Of a stretch of DNA of 64,000 nucleotides, positions 48,665-59,664 are shown piece by piece (position 1 is the first letter of the stretch; each line of letters begins with the position of its first letter). Position numbers and translations under genes: made by a program. This DNA comes from Tamarix chinensis (taxonomy: Eukaryota; Streptophyta; Magnoliopsida; Caryophyllales; Tamaricaceae). The stretch covers positions 26,865,590 through 26,929,589 of the forward strand of contig CM060180.1 in NCBI GenBank assembly GCA_030549775.1. Direction: 5' to 3'. Below the pieces are notes generated by a model. That model did no database searches, was not told the DNA's origin, and worked only from the letters and a program-made list of their open reading frames with translations.

Positions 48665-51600
48665 ACATCTCAACCTAACATTCCAAAATTTACTACCGAA
48701 AAAATTTGTTTTAGCGAAAGTGTAATAACAAGATAATTAGGTGTTATCATCAAACTTGATATAAGTCTATTTTACCATATCATCCTTACATCAAATATAA
48801 GGCAACATACTTATAACTTAAAATAAGATAAACATAGAACAATAATTTTTTTTATAAAACTTAAATAAGTGTTTTGATATTAACTTTGAGTACAATATAA
48901 CAAAAATACAACCAAAATAGATCCATTGGAACTAAAAGTCTAAAAATATATTCAAATAAAAACAAACAATAGGATAACATCAACTCTACTTAGAACCTAA
49001 GATACACAATCACTCCTCCACAAGTAGGTTATTAAAAAGTAGAAAAATCATCCAAGTAGTCATCACCAACTTGCACAACAAAATCTAGGTTATCTTCTCA
49101 TGGGAATGAGCGACACCTATAAAACGAATGATTATGATCAAGGGAACAATAGAGTTGTAGAAAGGGCATGCAAAATACATAAAGGTCACATGGAAGAATA
49201 AACATGCATATTGGTTAAACATGATATGATGCTAGAGAAGAACTAAACTAGAATTTCATTATTAGGTGTAATCACAATCCATTTTATTAATTAAGTTAAG
49301 TTTAAGAACCCCATTATTCTTAATCCGCTAGAGCAAACAAAATTACCTGCTTAGACAAAATGTACATGGCCACTGTTATTAAGTTGGTGGAACAGACTCA
49401 ACACCTTTCAGGGCAACATACTTCTCCTCATTATTCTTAAACCGGTAGAACGGTATAAAGTACCTCAGAGGGTAAAACACTCTTTGCTGCTATTATCCTT
49501 TGGCGGAACGGACTCAACACCTTAGTATTGACTCATATGATATTTCACTATAAGTGACTAAAGTCTTATTAAACTGTGGTTTATCTCGATGTCAATATAT
49601 AGATATAAACATAAATATGTAAGACATATAAACTAGACTTAATATAAATATTCAAGGCAGAAACAACATAACCAAATGACCATCAAAGCATGCCTTCTAG
49701 GAAAAAGGCCATAACTTCCTTACGAAATCCTACATTCACAAAATGAGCATAACTTATCCTACAACACTCATCTAACCACCGATTTAGGTACACCATCCTA
49801 AAATAACATTATTTACAACATATACAAAAATCTAAATCTAACTTCAACGTCTTACACATGTGATAATGAACCTACCTCTAGGGTTATTATCTCCAATTTA
49901 AGTTATTTTCTCATTTTGTTAAACTCATGTTGCTCATAATTACCCTAAATATTTCACGTAACCTACTTATAATATTTTAAATCCATTTACACTTTAGAAA
50001 CACTAAAATCCTATATTTAATCCCTGTTGAGAAATATACCCTTATCTTACTGAAATCCTTAAAGTCTCATTTTAGATAACTTGTGCCCTAATCGACCATC
50101 ATTTGATCATATTACTTATAAAATAATTTTTATGGCCCTCAATATTTATCATGCCATAATTATTTTCCACATCATCATAAAATGCCCCAAATACCCTTAG
50201 GGTCTGTTTGTTTTGTTGAAAGTAAGAAGGAAAGAAAAGAAAATAAGATGGAAAATAAATTTCTTCCGTTTGGTTGATGAGAAAAATTCAAGTAAAGAAA
50301 ATAAGAAAGAAAAAGGTTGAGAAAATATACTGCACTTATTTCCTCACATAAACTATTGGAAAATGAAAGAAAACTCGGAGAAAGTTGCTCGACCATCGTC
50401 TGTCTACTTCTTCGAGCTTCATAGGAAGATAAGGTAGAATAACCGTGATCGCTGTTACCTCGAGCAGTGAATCAACGTATTCTGACATTATTTCCTCTGC
50501 GGCTCCCATTCTCCTCGCGCCTCCAATGCTGATTCCCTTGAACCAAACTCCTACTTCTCCGATCGGCATCTGTGACTGTGTAGAAGACGGGGGAAGTGGC
50601 GTCGAGGTGTTTCATCTGGAGGAGCCTTATTCTTATGGGAGCTCGACTTGACGGATCAGTTGCCGCAAAAATTACAGGAATGTGTGTATTAATCCCGGAA
50701 TAGAAGACCGGATGTGCTGGAGTTTTAGTAAGAGGGGGTGGGTGCCTTCTCTGTGAAATCCATTACAAAGATGCGATGCATCAACTGTTACCTGCATCTT
50801 CACTCGGTTTATATGGTTGAGTATATTACCCCATAGAATGGAAATAGTTAACAGGTCAGCTATTAGCTAGAAAAATACACTACAATTTTTATAGTTTTAT
50901 TATAAACTTTATGAAAATCTTTATTTATCAATATAATATTCTAATTTTTATTAAATATATTAAAATATTTAAATAATAATATTTAACTTTTCTTATAATT
51001 TTCTTTCTATACATCAAACAATAAAAATATTTTTTAAGAATTTAATTTTTCATAAAATTTTCTCTAACAACCAAACAAATGAAAGAAATTTAATTTCTTT
51101 CATTTTCTTTCCTTCAATTTTTTTTTCCTCTACATTTTCCTTTCTACTTGATTTTCTACAAACCAAATAGGACCTTATGATAGCCACGATACTCAAATTT
51201 CCACAAAGCCCTACAATTCCCATATCATTTTTTCCAACCTTCAACTTATTACTTCACCACAAAACTTAACCATATTCATTACCCACTTTATGTACCTCAT
51301 CAAAACCACATATCATGCTAACACACTTAGGTTTGCTAAATAAGACTTATAACACCGATATTATATAAGCGTATGCTTTTTACATGGCACTCACTTTTCC
51401 ATAAAACAATCCACATTATCATAACATGATATTGATGACATGAATTATGGGATATAATAACACCAACCTGATAATACAAACAAATCTAACTATTATATGT
51501 GTACTTATCTAACCGACACCCATCTCTAAGTAAGTAAAAGCCTAAGACCCCTCCTCTAATACCACCAAAAAATTACCTAATAATTAATAATAACACATGG

Positions 51601-51994
51601 TTAGAACTTAAAAAACAACTAAGGAAAATCAAAGTTAAATGAAGATGGAAAAGGAGTAAGAATTAAAGCAAACAAAGAGTCACCAAGCCATGGGAAAATG
51701 TGGTGTGAATGAGAGCTTGAAAAGTAGGTGAGGGTGTAAATATGAAGTGACTTACATGAGGTGAGGATGAAAATATAAAACCAGGGATGTTGAGTGGAAA
51801 TTTGACATAGATAAGGGGTTTGCGTAGGAAATTGACATAGCTAAGAGTAGGGTAGCATGAGGTGTGGATTGTTTGTGTGATTTTTAGTTTCAAGTGGAGG
51901 TAGGTTGAATAAGGTTTGGACAGAAAATAGGGTGTGTTGTGTGGGGAGTTAACATAAGTAGAGGTGGAGTTGAGTAGGGTTTTGACACAACAAA
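48665..51994 (+). mobile_element. LTR-like family A copy (A3), interrupted by a Harbinger-like element
   Basis: The head CCTAACATTCCAAAATTTACTA matches the TGTAACACCCCAAAATTCACTA start of copy A1. The phrases 'cttctcatgggaatgagc' (49,095) and 'aagaaccccattattcttaatccg' (49,300) align with 'ctgctcatgggaataagc' (52,459) and 'gggaaccccactattttagccgg' (52,730) in A1. It runs directly into A1 with no GGTATTACA end, so A1 probably inserted near its 3' end or the two recombined. Non-coding. Confidence 0.55.
50200..51174. mobile_element. PIF/Harbinger-like non-autonomous element (975 bp)
   Basis: The left end GGGTCTGTTTGTTTTGTTGAA and the reverse complement of the right end (GGTCCTATTTGGTTTGTAGAA) are inverted repeats, flanked on both sides by TTA (50,197-50,199 and 51,175-51,177). 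This is the PIF/Harbinger signature. The ends belong to the same family as 30,093-32,278, but the interior differs. About 50,390-50,800 is distinctly richer in GC than everything around it and holds overlapping open frames of 68 (plus) and 77 (minus) codons, with no similarity I recognise. It may be captured host sequence. No transposase. Confidence 0.75.
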
Positions 51995-52767
51995 TGTAAC
52001 ACCCCAAAATTCACTATTTTTTAAAACACAAACACTTAAATTAAAACCCCGTGAATTCTGGGGATGTTACCGCCACACTTAGTACTAGACCGATTCACTC
52101 CTACCGTTCGAGTATCAAGTGCTAAGGATAAAATAACTATTGTTAAACTTGAGTTAATACTTGAACCAAAAGTTCATAATACGGAAATCTGAGTACGCAT
52201 AATAGTTTACATAAATCCAACATGCAAAAACAAGCTCCATGAAAGGGAAGAGTGTCTACAAACATTTAAGTCGTTTTGAAAAGTTCAATATAAGGAAATA
52301 ATGATAGAAAGAAATAATGATATCATAGGAAAGGAAAACAGGCCACACCACTCTGAAATTTGATCCAGCCCAAGATCATCACTCGGCCCTGCCTAATGCC
52401 CCCTAGACATCAATGACATCAAAGAAAACATCTCCTACCTGCAACACATCAGATGGGTCTCCTGCTCATGGGAATAAGCAGTACCCATAATAAGGGTGAT
52501 TAGTACGCTACATATTGAGCAAGATAATCGTGCACTAAGGCCAACACATAAAATCACATAAACCATGCAGAATAATAAAAGAGTATAAAGTCCAACATAA
52601 TAACATAAAGACATATGAACATTAAGGTGAAAATACAAAGGTCCAATTATGGTTCGGATTAATTACTTAATTAATCTCTTATCAGAATTCTTTTCACACC
52701 ATACTCTTTATCAAGTCCACATGAGTACGGGAACCCCACTATTTTAGCCGGCCGATCCACTTTTTAT

Positions 52768-52931
52768 CGGACATTTCTTTTTTTTATTCGATAATTTTCA
52801 TTTAAAAAAAAATTCGACATATTTTACTTTATTATATTATGAGAATAAATCCTACTACTTCTGGTCCTAGGGTTTCCATACTTGAAAAGAAAAACCTAGG
52901 ACGTATTGCTCAAATCATTGGTCCGGTATTG
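52768..52931 (+). other. atpB: Plastid DNA insertion (NUPT): atpB leader and first 31 codons
   Basis: From ATG at 52,839 the sequence encodes [20 protein letters not shown] followed by [11 protein letters not shown], the N-terminus of chloroplast ATP synthase beta subunit, without a stop or gap. The 70 bp upstream (attcgataattttcattt, poly-A, aattcgacatattttac) is the typical plastid atpB leader. Plastid identity ends at 52,931, where repeat sequence of the host element resumes (GCGGATCGGTCTC). The left join is near 52,768. As a nuclear fragment it cannot make a working subunit. Little decay suggests a fairly recent transfer, younger than the surrounding element. A short ATCGG/GATCGG match at the two joins suggests microhomology. 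Confidence 0.9.
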
Positions 52932-52984
52932 CGGATCGGTCTCTAGGGCACTCCGGCGCCTGGGCACTATTCTAGTTGGTAGAT

Positions 52985-53195
52985 CAGTCACTTAGGGTAA
53001 CATACCCTACCATGATTTTATGCCCGTGGATCGGTCTGGCCCCTACTCACATGGTGTTCCACTGTACGTATTAGTGTCTTTTACGTGTCTTAGCAAATCG
53101 TAGGGTTTGGTTTATTGAGCTCGGGATCCCCTACTATTATAACCGGTGGATTGGATATACCTAGGGCAACATGCCCTACCACTATTATATGCCCG
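52985..53195 (+). repeat. Two related blocks with a conserved hairpin
   Basis: CTTAGGGTAACATACCCTACC (about 52,991) and CCTAGGGCAACATGCCCTACC (about 53,160) both form a stem (GGGTA/TACCC; AGGGCA/TGCCCT). Each is followed by 'atgcccgtggatcggtct'. The stems differ at a paired position (T-A versus C-G), a compensated change. They are internal repeats of the family A element. Confidence 0.65.
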
Positions 53196-54022
53196 TGGAT
53201 CGGTCTTCAGGATACCTCGATACCTAGCCACTATTATGCTGATAGATGGCACTAGGCCCGGCTTAATACTCTTTCACTTTACATGATTAATGTCTTAAGT
53301 ATCTTATTTAGAAAATTTAATACCCTAGACATGCATGACTCACTCTCCCCACACCTATCCTCCAACGGACTCGTTCCATCTCATCAGACTCATGCATCTC
53401 TCAACTTGCCCCAACATCCTTTCCTCCATATCCTATCTCACATTAGAAGTCCAACTCTTGAGTATATGGGTCAAGGCCCACTACCTTACACTTCCAAGTC
53501 CACTCAATACCTCACTCTAGGGTTTTATTCCGAAATCCTAATTTAGGCCTATGTGGCCCATCCTAATCCACCTCACACAACCCAAATTATTTTAACACTC
53601 CACACATCACAACCCATAGATTCCATTCTCATCATTACACCTTACTCCTCAAGCACACATGTGGTCGCAAAACCCTAGGTAACCACAACAAACCCTGACT
53701 GGCCATAACAAACCCTAGCTTTGTCGTGACCACATGTCACCCTTCCAGTTCTCACATTCCACTTATCATTTTTCCATACCCATCATACTCAACCTTACTT
53801 GGTCATTTTTATCATCCTCTCATACTCCACTCACCCTCATTTATTTCTCCTTTTTACCACCTCCTCAAATTAAGGTTTTCCCTCAAAACCCTAGCTTAGT
53901 ATTCTATGTACCCTTATACTATCATACGTATTATTTTCCCCCATAGCCTCCCAATACCCAAACAACTCATCCATTACCTTCCTTAAATCCCAAATCAACT
54001 TTTTATATATAAACTTTACTCC

Positions 54023-54474
54023 CATGCAGATGTTAACCTCCCCATGCAAACCTTCGAACTTTTTCATGCAAATCCTAAAACTCCCACGTGAAACCCTAGA
54101 TTCACCCATGCAAACCCTAGATTCATCCATACAAAAACCCTGGATTCCTCCATGTAAACCCTAGATTCATCTATGCAACACCCTAGATTTCTCCATGCAA
54201 AACCCTAGATTCCTCCATACAAAACCTTAGATTCTTCCACGCCAAACCCTAGATTATTCCATGCAAACCCTAGATTCCTCCATGAAAACCCTAGATTCCT
54301 CCATACGTACCAAACCCTACATTCAATCCATACAAAACCATAGATTAGATTCTCTCATGCAACACCATAGATTAGATTCTCCCATACGAAACCCTAGATT
54401 CTCCTATGCAAAGCCATAGACTCTCCCATGCAAAGCCATAGACTCTCCCATGCACAACCATAGATTCTCCCACT
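54023..54474 (+). repeat. Minisatellite of about 20-27 bp with telomere-like cores, about 20 units
   Basis: The consensus unit is close to CCATGCAAAACCCTAGATTC, with insertions up to 27 bp and later units shifting to CCATAGATT or CCATAGACT. The core AAACCCTAGA resembles the plant telomere repeat (CCCTAAA) but is not a run of it. It lies within element A1. Confidence 0.9.
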
Positions 54475-55039
54475 CTTTTATTTTATTTAAAGTCCCCATT
54501 TTATTCATTCATTCATGTATCATTAAAATATTTAGGTCAAATCACATCCCTTGGTCAACTTATTCCCCTTTGGTCAACTTACTCCCCTCGGTTAACTTCC
54601 TTCCCCATTCTCCTTTTTCATCCTTTCCCCCACACAATATCATATTAAACATCCTCACATGCATGTCTTAAAGGTTTACATCACATTATATCACATTCCA
54701 TATCATTTCACCACATATACGTATCAACATATACAATAAGAAGGCACACAATCATACCTTAACTCCAAGATGCTCCATACATAGAATAGTCAAATAACAA
54801 CACATGATACTCAACACAACATTACATAAGGCATCCAAAGCATATAATACACATATCATACATAAGGCCTTAGTTACACCCTTACCTAAAATGACACCGG
54901 TCTTGGAGCACGCTCCTACGCCTCCTTAGGGCTTTGACTGGTCTCACCTATATGAGGGAAAAGCTAAAGATTATATTCCCTCCTACCAAAAATACTATCA
55001 TTCCTAATTTATTCTAAAATTAGGTTTTTGATAAAATAA

Positions 55040-55643
55040 AAAAATAATAATAATAATAACATTAACTAGTTACTAATTTTGCTAAACATATAAGAAATAA
55101 TAGTAATATTGTAAAAGTTGATAATATAAGGTTGAAGACTTTACCCTAATAATAATAATAATGATACTAAAAAAATAATAATAGTGATAATAATAATAAA
55201 AATATTAATAACAACAACAATAATAATACTAAAAATACTAATAATAATATGGTTTGAAATAAATGGTGGAATAAGGGCTTCGACCCTTCACCAAAATAAT
55301 AATAATAATAAAAACAATAACATGAAAAATAGTAATAATAATAATGATAAAAACCATAATAATATTGAAAAATAATAATAATCATAACGGTAGTAATAGT
55401 AATGATAATAATTGAAGATAAAATGAAGTAGGATTTCAACCCTACATTGAATAATAATAAACTTAATAAATAATAATAATAATAATAATAACACTAATAA
55501 TAATAATAAATACTAATGATAAAAAATATTAATAATATTAATAATAATAAGACATGATATTAATAATACTAATACTAAAATTTCGAAATAGACATAATAG
55601 GGTCTCGACCCTATTTAGAATAATAATACTAACATTGAAAATT

Positions 55644-55691
<48 letters not shown>

Positions 55692-55840
55692 TAATAATAA
55701 TAATGACACATAATACTAATAATAATAATATTAGAAATAAAAATAGAATAGGGCTTCAACCCTTAATAGCAATAATAATAAAACACATTAGTAATAATAA
55801 TACATAATAATAATAATAATAATAATAATAATATTGAAAT
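55040..55840. repeat. AAT-rich array with a hairpin about every 155 bp
   Basis: Runs of AAT triplets alternate with five spaced motifs centred near 55,137, 55,280, 55,436, 55,605 and 55,757. Four are inverted repeats: AAGGG...CCCTT, GTAGG...CCTAC, AATAGGGTCTCGACCCTATT and AGGG...CCCT. Each is preceded by GAAATA- or GAAGATA-type sequence, so the whole is a higher-order tandem repeat of about 143-169 bp in which the triplet runs vary in length. Non-coding. Confidence 0.75.
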
Positions 55841-55869
55841 ACAGGAAATAAAATAAAGTAAAATAAAGC

Positions 55870-57250
55870 TTATACAAATAGTGAAAAATGGTTGAGAGGG
55901 TTTAGGGTTCCACCTTAGACTAGTGGTGATAGGCAGCACCAACGGTGGCGGCGGTGGCCATAAAAAGAGAAGAAAAGGGGAAAAGTTGAGGGGTGGGAAG
56001 AGGAGAGGGAGAATGAAGATGGAAATAAGGTTGTTTGCGACTGCCTAGTGGGAGAGGATTAAACTGAGGGTGGTGGTGCAACCAATGGTGGCGGCGCACA
56101 ACGACGACGATGGTGCCTGAATGGGGAAGAAGAAGAGAAAGAGAGGAGGAGAGGGAGGAAGAGAAAAAGAAAGGTTGGGGAAGTAGAGGGAAGTCTGCAG
56201 AGGTATTTGGAAGGTGAAAGGAGTAGTGGCAGTGGCGGAAGTGGTAGTGGATGGCGACACGAAGGGTGGCAGATAAGGAAGAATGGGTTGGTCGAGGGAG
56301 CTACTTTGCACAGCTGGGGTGGATCATGCAGGGCAAATCGAGGGGCAAGAGAGGTGTAGTTAGTTAGAGGGCAGTTCAAGGATTAGTTGGGTGGGCAGAG
56401 AGGGTGGCGGCATTGGCCGAAGGTGGCGGCAACAACGTTTGAAGTGGCGGCACACAATAAAGGTTTTCTAGGTAAGCAACCAAAAGCTCAATACAGGGTA
56501 GACTATGGGGGTATTTATAGAGTAAAAGGGAGGGCTATGGTTAGAAGGGAGTGATGGGAATTTAGGGCTGGTCATTTAGGGTTTACCGCACGGCAACGAA
56601 GGCCGGCGAATACAAGAACGTGGCAAAGTGTCGCGCAGGAAAAGGAGGAATTATGCAAGAAGAGGGGGAAGTGGGTTGGGTCAGCGTGGCTGAAAAAACA
56701 ACGGGGAAAAGAAGGGATAAATGGCCGGTCAAATGGGTGTGGTGGGTGGCGTGATTCTCGGATAGTTGCAGGTCGACAGAGTTGCAGGTGTGAATAATTG
56801 AGGAGGAAGAAAAAGAAGAAGAAGAAGAAGAAGAAGAAGAAGAAGAAGAAGAAGAAGAAGAAGAAGAAGAAGAAGAAGAAGAAGAAGAAGAAGGGGGCTG
56901 GATCGGCGGTCCGGGGAAGAAAAGAGAGAATAGAAAAAGAAGGGGAGATTGGCCGGGCAACGGGGGAAAGACTTAAGAAAATGCGGTTTCCAGTCTTGGG
57001 CCGCGCCGAAGGAAGAAAAAGAAAGGAACTGGGCCGTGGTAAGAGAAAAAAAAAAGGAGAGAAGCGGGCTGCGGGAAGGAGAAAAAGGAAGAAGGGAAGC
57101 GGGTTGTGCCGAAGGAAATAAAAGGGAAGAAGGGCTTGGGTCGTTGGGTTGGCCCAAGTCAGGGGAGGGAAAGGTAAGAAAAAGAAAAGAAGGAGAAAGA
57201 AAAAGGAAAGAAAAGGAAGAAAGAAGAAGGAAAAAGGAAAAAAAATAGGT
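55870..57250 (+). repeat. Strand-asymmetric purine-rich arm with (GAA)27
   Basis: For about 1.3 kb the plus strand is mostly A and G, with few pyrimidines in long stretches (about 56,120-56,240 and 56,790-57,250). The core, 56,814-56,893, is about 27 uninterrupted GAA/AGA triplets. Family A copies A2 and A4 have shorter purine-rich zones at the equivalent place. Reading frames here (poly-Lys, poly-Phe, poly-Ser) are compositional. Confidence 0.85.
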
Positions 57251-57629
57251 GATTTGGGTTGATTAAATTGAGTACGGTAAGTCATAGATCGGGGGAGATT
57301 TGGGGCAAAAGTTTCTATAACACATCCTTTGAGTTGAGGGAGGTGATGGTGGTGATAATGAGTTTAGGCTACGCAGGGTGGAAGCCTAATTAGAGGGATT
57401 TAGTTGGCGAGGGAGAAAATCATGCAGATGAGAGGGAGGAGAAAAAGAAAAGGATAAAGAAAGAGGGACAGGGGAAAAGAAAAATAATTTTAGGGTTATA
57501 GTTAGAATTAGGTTTAAAATTAAGATTAAAGAAATATGATAAGAATAAAAATATTAATCATCGAATTTTAGGGTTAGGTTAAAATATTAATTACTTTAAT
57601 TAGAGTTAGGTTAAATTCGAGGTATTACA

Positions 57630-59329
57630 TACACACATACTTTCTAATCTCTTTAAACCCCCCCTCTCACACTAATTCAAACTCAAAAGTTGACATATGC
57701 TTTAGGTTTTCAAACTAATAGGAATGACCCAACTCAATGCATATCCTCCTTAAATTCTGCCTGATTTCTTGGTCTTAGTCTTCATTTTAGTTCAGTAAGA
57801 TTCAAGATCGTTAGTGTTTTTGTTTAATTATTTCATTCTATATTAGTTTGTAGTTTTAATGTAACTTTTAATGCTTAAGGGTTTCAATTTCTCTTGCTAT
57901 CATTGATTGTTTTGAGTAAGGCATCATAGTTTATGAGTATTTTGTTGTTATTAATATAGTTTTGACTCTCACATGTTAGGTTGTTCTAGTTTTGGTGAAG
58001 AGGTGGATCTAATATGTTGTGTACTTTGTTATTTTGTTAGGCTACCTTGTTATTTGTTTTGTATAAAAATAACAGATAGTTAGTTATTGTGTTAGAGTTG
58101 TTATAGTTGTTATAATTTGTTGTTGTTGTAATTTTTATGATTTGTTATTGTTTTAGAGTTGATAGCTAGTGTGTTTGATGTATCAGTTGTGTTGTACCTC
58201 ATGATATCTAACAAATTGATCTTAAGGATGATGTTTTAGGTACAAGATTGAATTATAGTAAGGATTTGCTTTATTGTGGAGTGTATTTGTATTTTATAAA
58301 TTTGTAATAATTAATGTAATCTAGTCATTTATCATTATAACTATGTTGAACTATGTAAAGACAGGTTTCAGTTAATAAGAAAAAATATCTTATGCGCGTT
58401 TGTTAGATAGAGTGAATACTGATTAATTTATTTTGATTTTTATTCTTGTAATATCTAAATTTTGTGCATACAAAGTGCATTGTAAGTGACAAGTGTATTT
58501 AATTCTTTGCTTCAATTGGGTAAGCACATTTTTGTAGATTTATACTTTATTCACAAATCTCCAAATTCTTTCCATTTCCATTTAGATTTTTAAATTTAAT
58601 GTCTGAATTAGATCCACACTCTTATTGTTTATACAGGTATTGATATTGTCTTTGTGGCCATTTGATTAGAGTAAATGGTATGTCCAATTCTAAAGTTAAG
58701 TTTTTGCTTCATTGCTTGTAGGTTTGTGGGAATTCTAATTGTGACTTTCCATTTCTTAATACTAATGCTTAATTGAAGTGTTTAGTTATGTGTATTTGAG
58801 TACCTTTTGGTTGGCTCTAGCTAGTAGCAATTTCCACATTTTGTATCTTGTAATTTTGTATGAGGTTGTGATCATTGTTGTTGTTGTCATTTCATAAGAA
58901 TAATTATTTTCATAACCGCAAAATGTTGTTTTTTGGGATTATTGAATCATTGTTGTTTGGATTCCATTTCTCTAGATGTTGCTTGCTTGTTGTGTAACGG
59001 ATAATAACTTGTTAATCATATTGATCACTAATTTGTAATGAAGAATAGTGTGCTAATGACTATATTAGTAATTAATTAAGCTATTAAGTTTTAATTGTTT
59101 GAGTTTGATTTGCTTTGTGTACTTGAGTAACTTGTTGATGACTAGTTTTTTAATTGATGGCTTGATGCAACCTTTGATGCTATTGTTGGATTTGGAACAG
59201 AGTGGAAGATTTAAAAGCATACAAGGATTATGGATTTGTAAGTGTTGATGTGTTATATTTTATTTATTTTAATTTAATAATGTTAGATAGTTTTATGTAT
59301 TAAAGATGGTGTAATTTTGGAACAAATTA
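57630..59329. other. T/G-rich intergenic DNA
   Basis: I recognise no gene. The composition is unlike the flanks, with many TTGTTG and TTGTGT runs, and there are no long open frames. It may be the interior of an old element. Confidence 0.4.
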
Positions 59330-59339
59330 TAGGTGATAT

Positions 59340-59639
59340 GAGGTAATTTATTATATTAGATTAAATAGAATCTGACCAAAACTAAAAGCAAATACTAGCT
59401 TTGACTTCAAGTTCAATCTGGATTAGATTGGATATTTGCTTAGTGGATTATGATATATTTGCTTAGCAGATTAGATATTTGTTCAACAAATCAGATAATT
59501 TTGGATATTTTTAGGATCCAATGTTTTTTTTATATTCATCAAATATCTTAAGTTTGGGATCAGATGTCAAACATATTTTTTCTGATATCCAGTGATTGGA
59601 TATATTAAATACCAGGTATTTGAATGGTGAAAATCCCTA
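59340..59639. mobile_element. Truncated hAT element, right end
   Basis: Read inward from 59,639, the end is TAGGGATTTTCACCATTCAAATACC. This matches TAGGGCCGTTCACGGTTCAAATATCC at the left end of the 14.4 kb element. Inside are the family's TTGGATATTTG/CAGATTAGATATT motifs. No left end or duplication was found. Confidence 0.55.
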
Positions 59640-59664
59640 CTTAGAGCATTCATGGTTTTTTAAT

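Larger units (their letters stand above)
51995..57629 (+). mobile_element. LTR-like family A copy (A1), 5.6 kb, non-coding
   Basis: It starts TGTAACACCCCAAAATTCAC and ends GAGGTATTACA, short inverted ends of LTR type (TG...CA). I found no gag, protease, integrase or reverse transcriptase. The best readings are a very long solo LTR or a large retrotransposon derivative. Flanking pentamers (ACAAA, TACAC) do not match, so the insertion is old, rearranged, or the ends are off by some bases. Inside, in order, are a plastid DNA insert, hairpin-containing repeats, a 22-bp minisatellite, an AAT-rich array and a purine-rich arm, listed separately. Confidence 0.65.

Noticed and set aside
54023..54474. 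Interstitial telomere
   Set aside because: The units are 20-27 bp with a single CCCTAGA core each, not contiguous CCCTAAA repeats; it is a minisatellite of the host element.
55167..55759. Several open frames of 63-90 codons across the AAT array
   Set aside because: Low-complexity Asn/Ile/Tyr/Leu translations of triplet repeats on both strands; compositional artefacts.
56572..57285. A 237-codon minus-strand open frame and overlapping frames of 99-142 codons
   Set aside because: The translations are runs of Phe, Ser, Lys or Leu created by the GAA triplet tract and purine-rich composition. No domain, no plausible start context.
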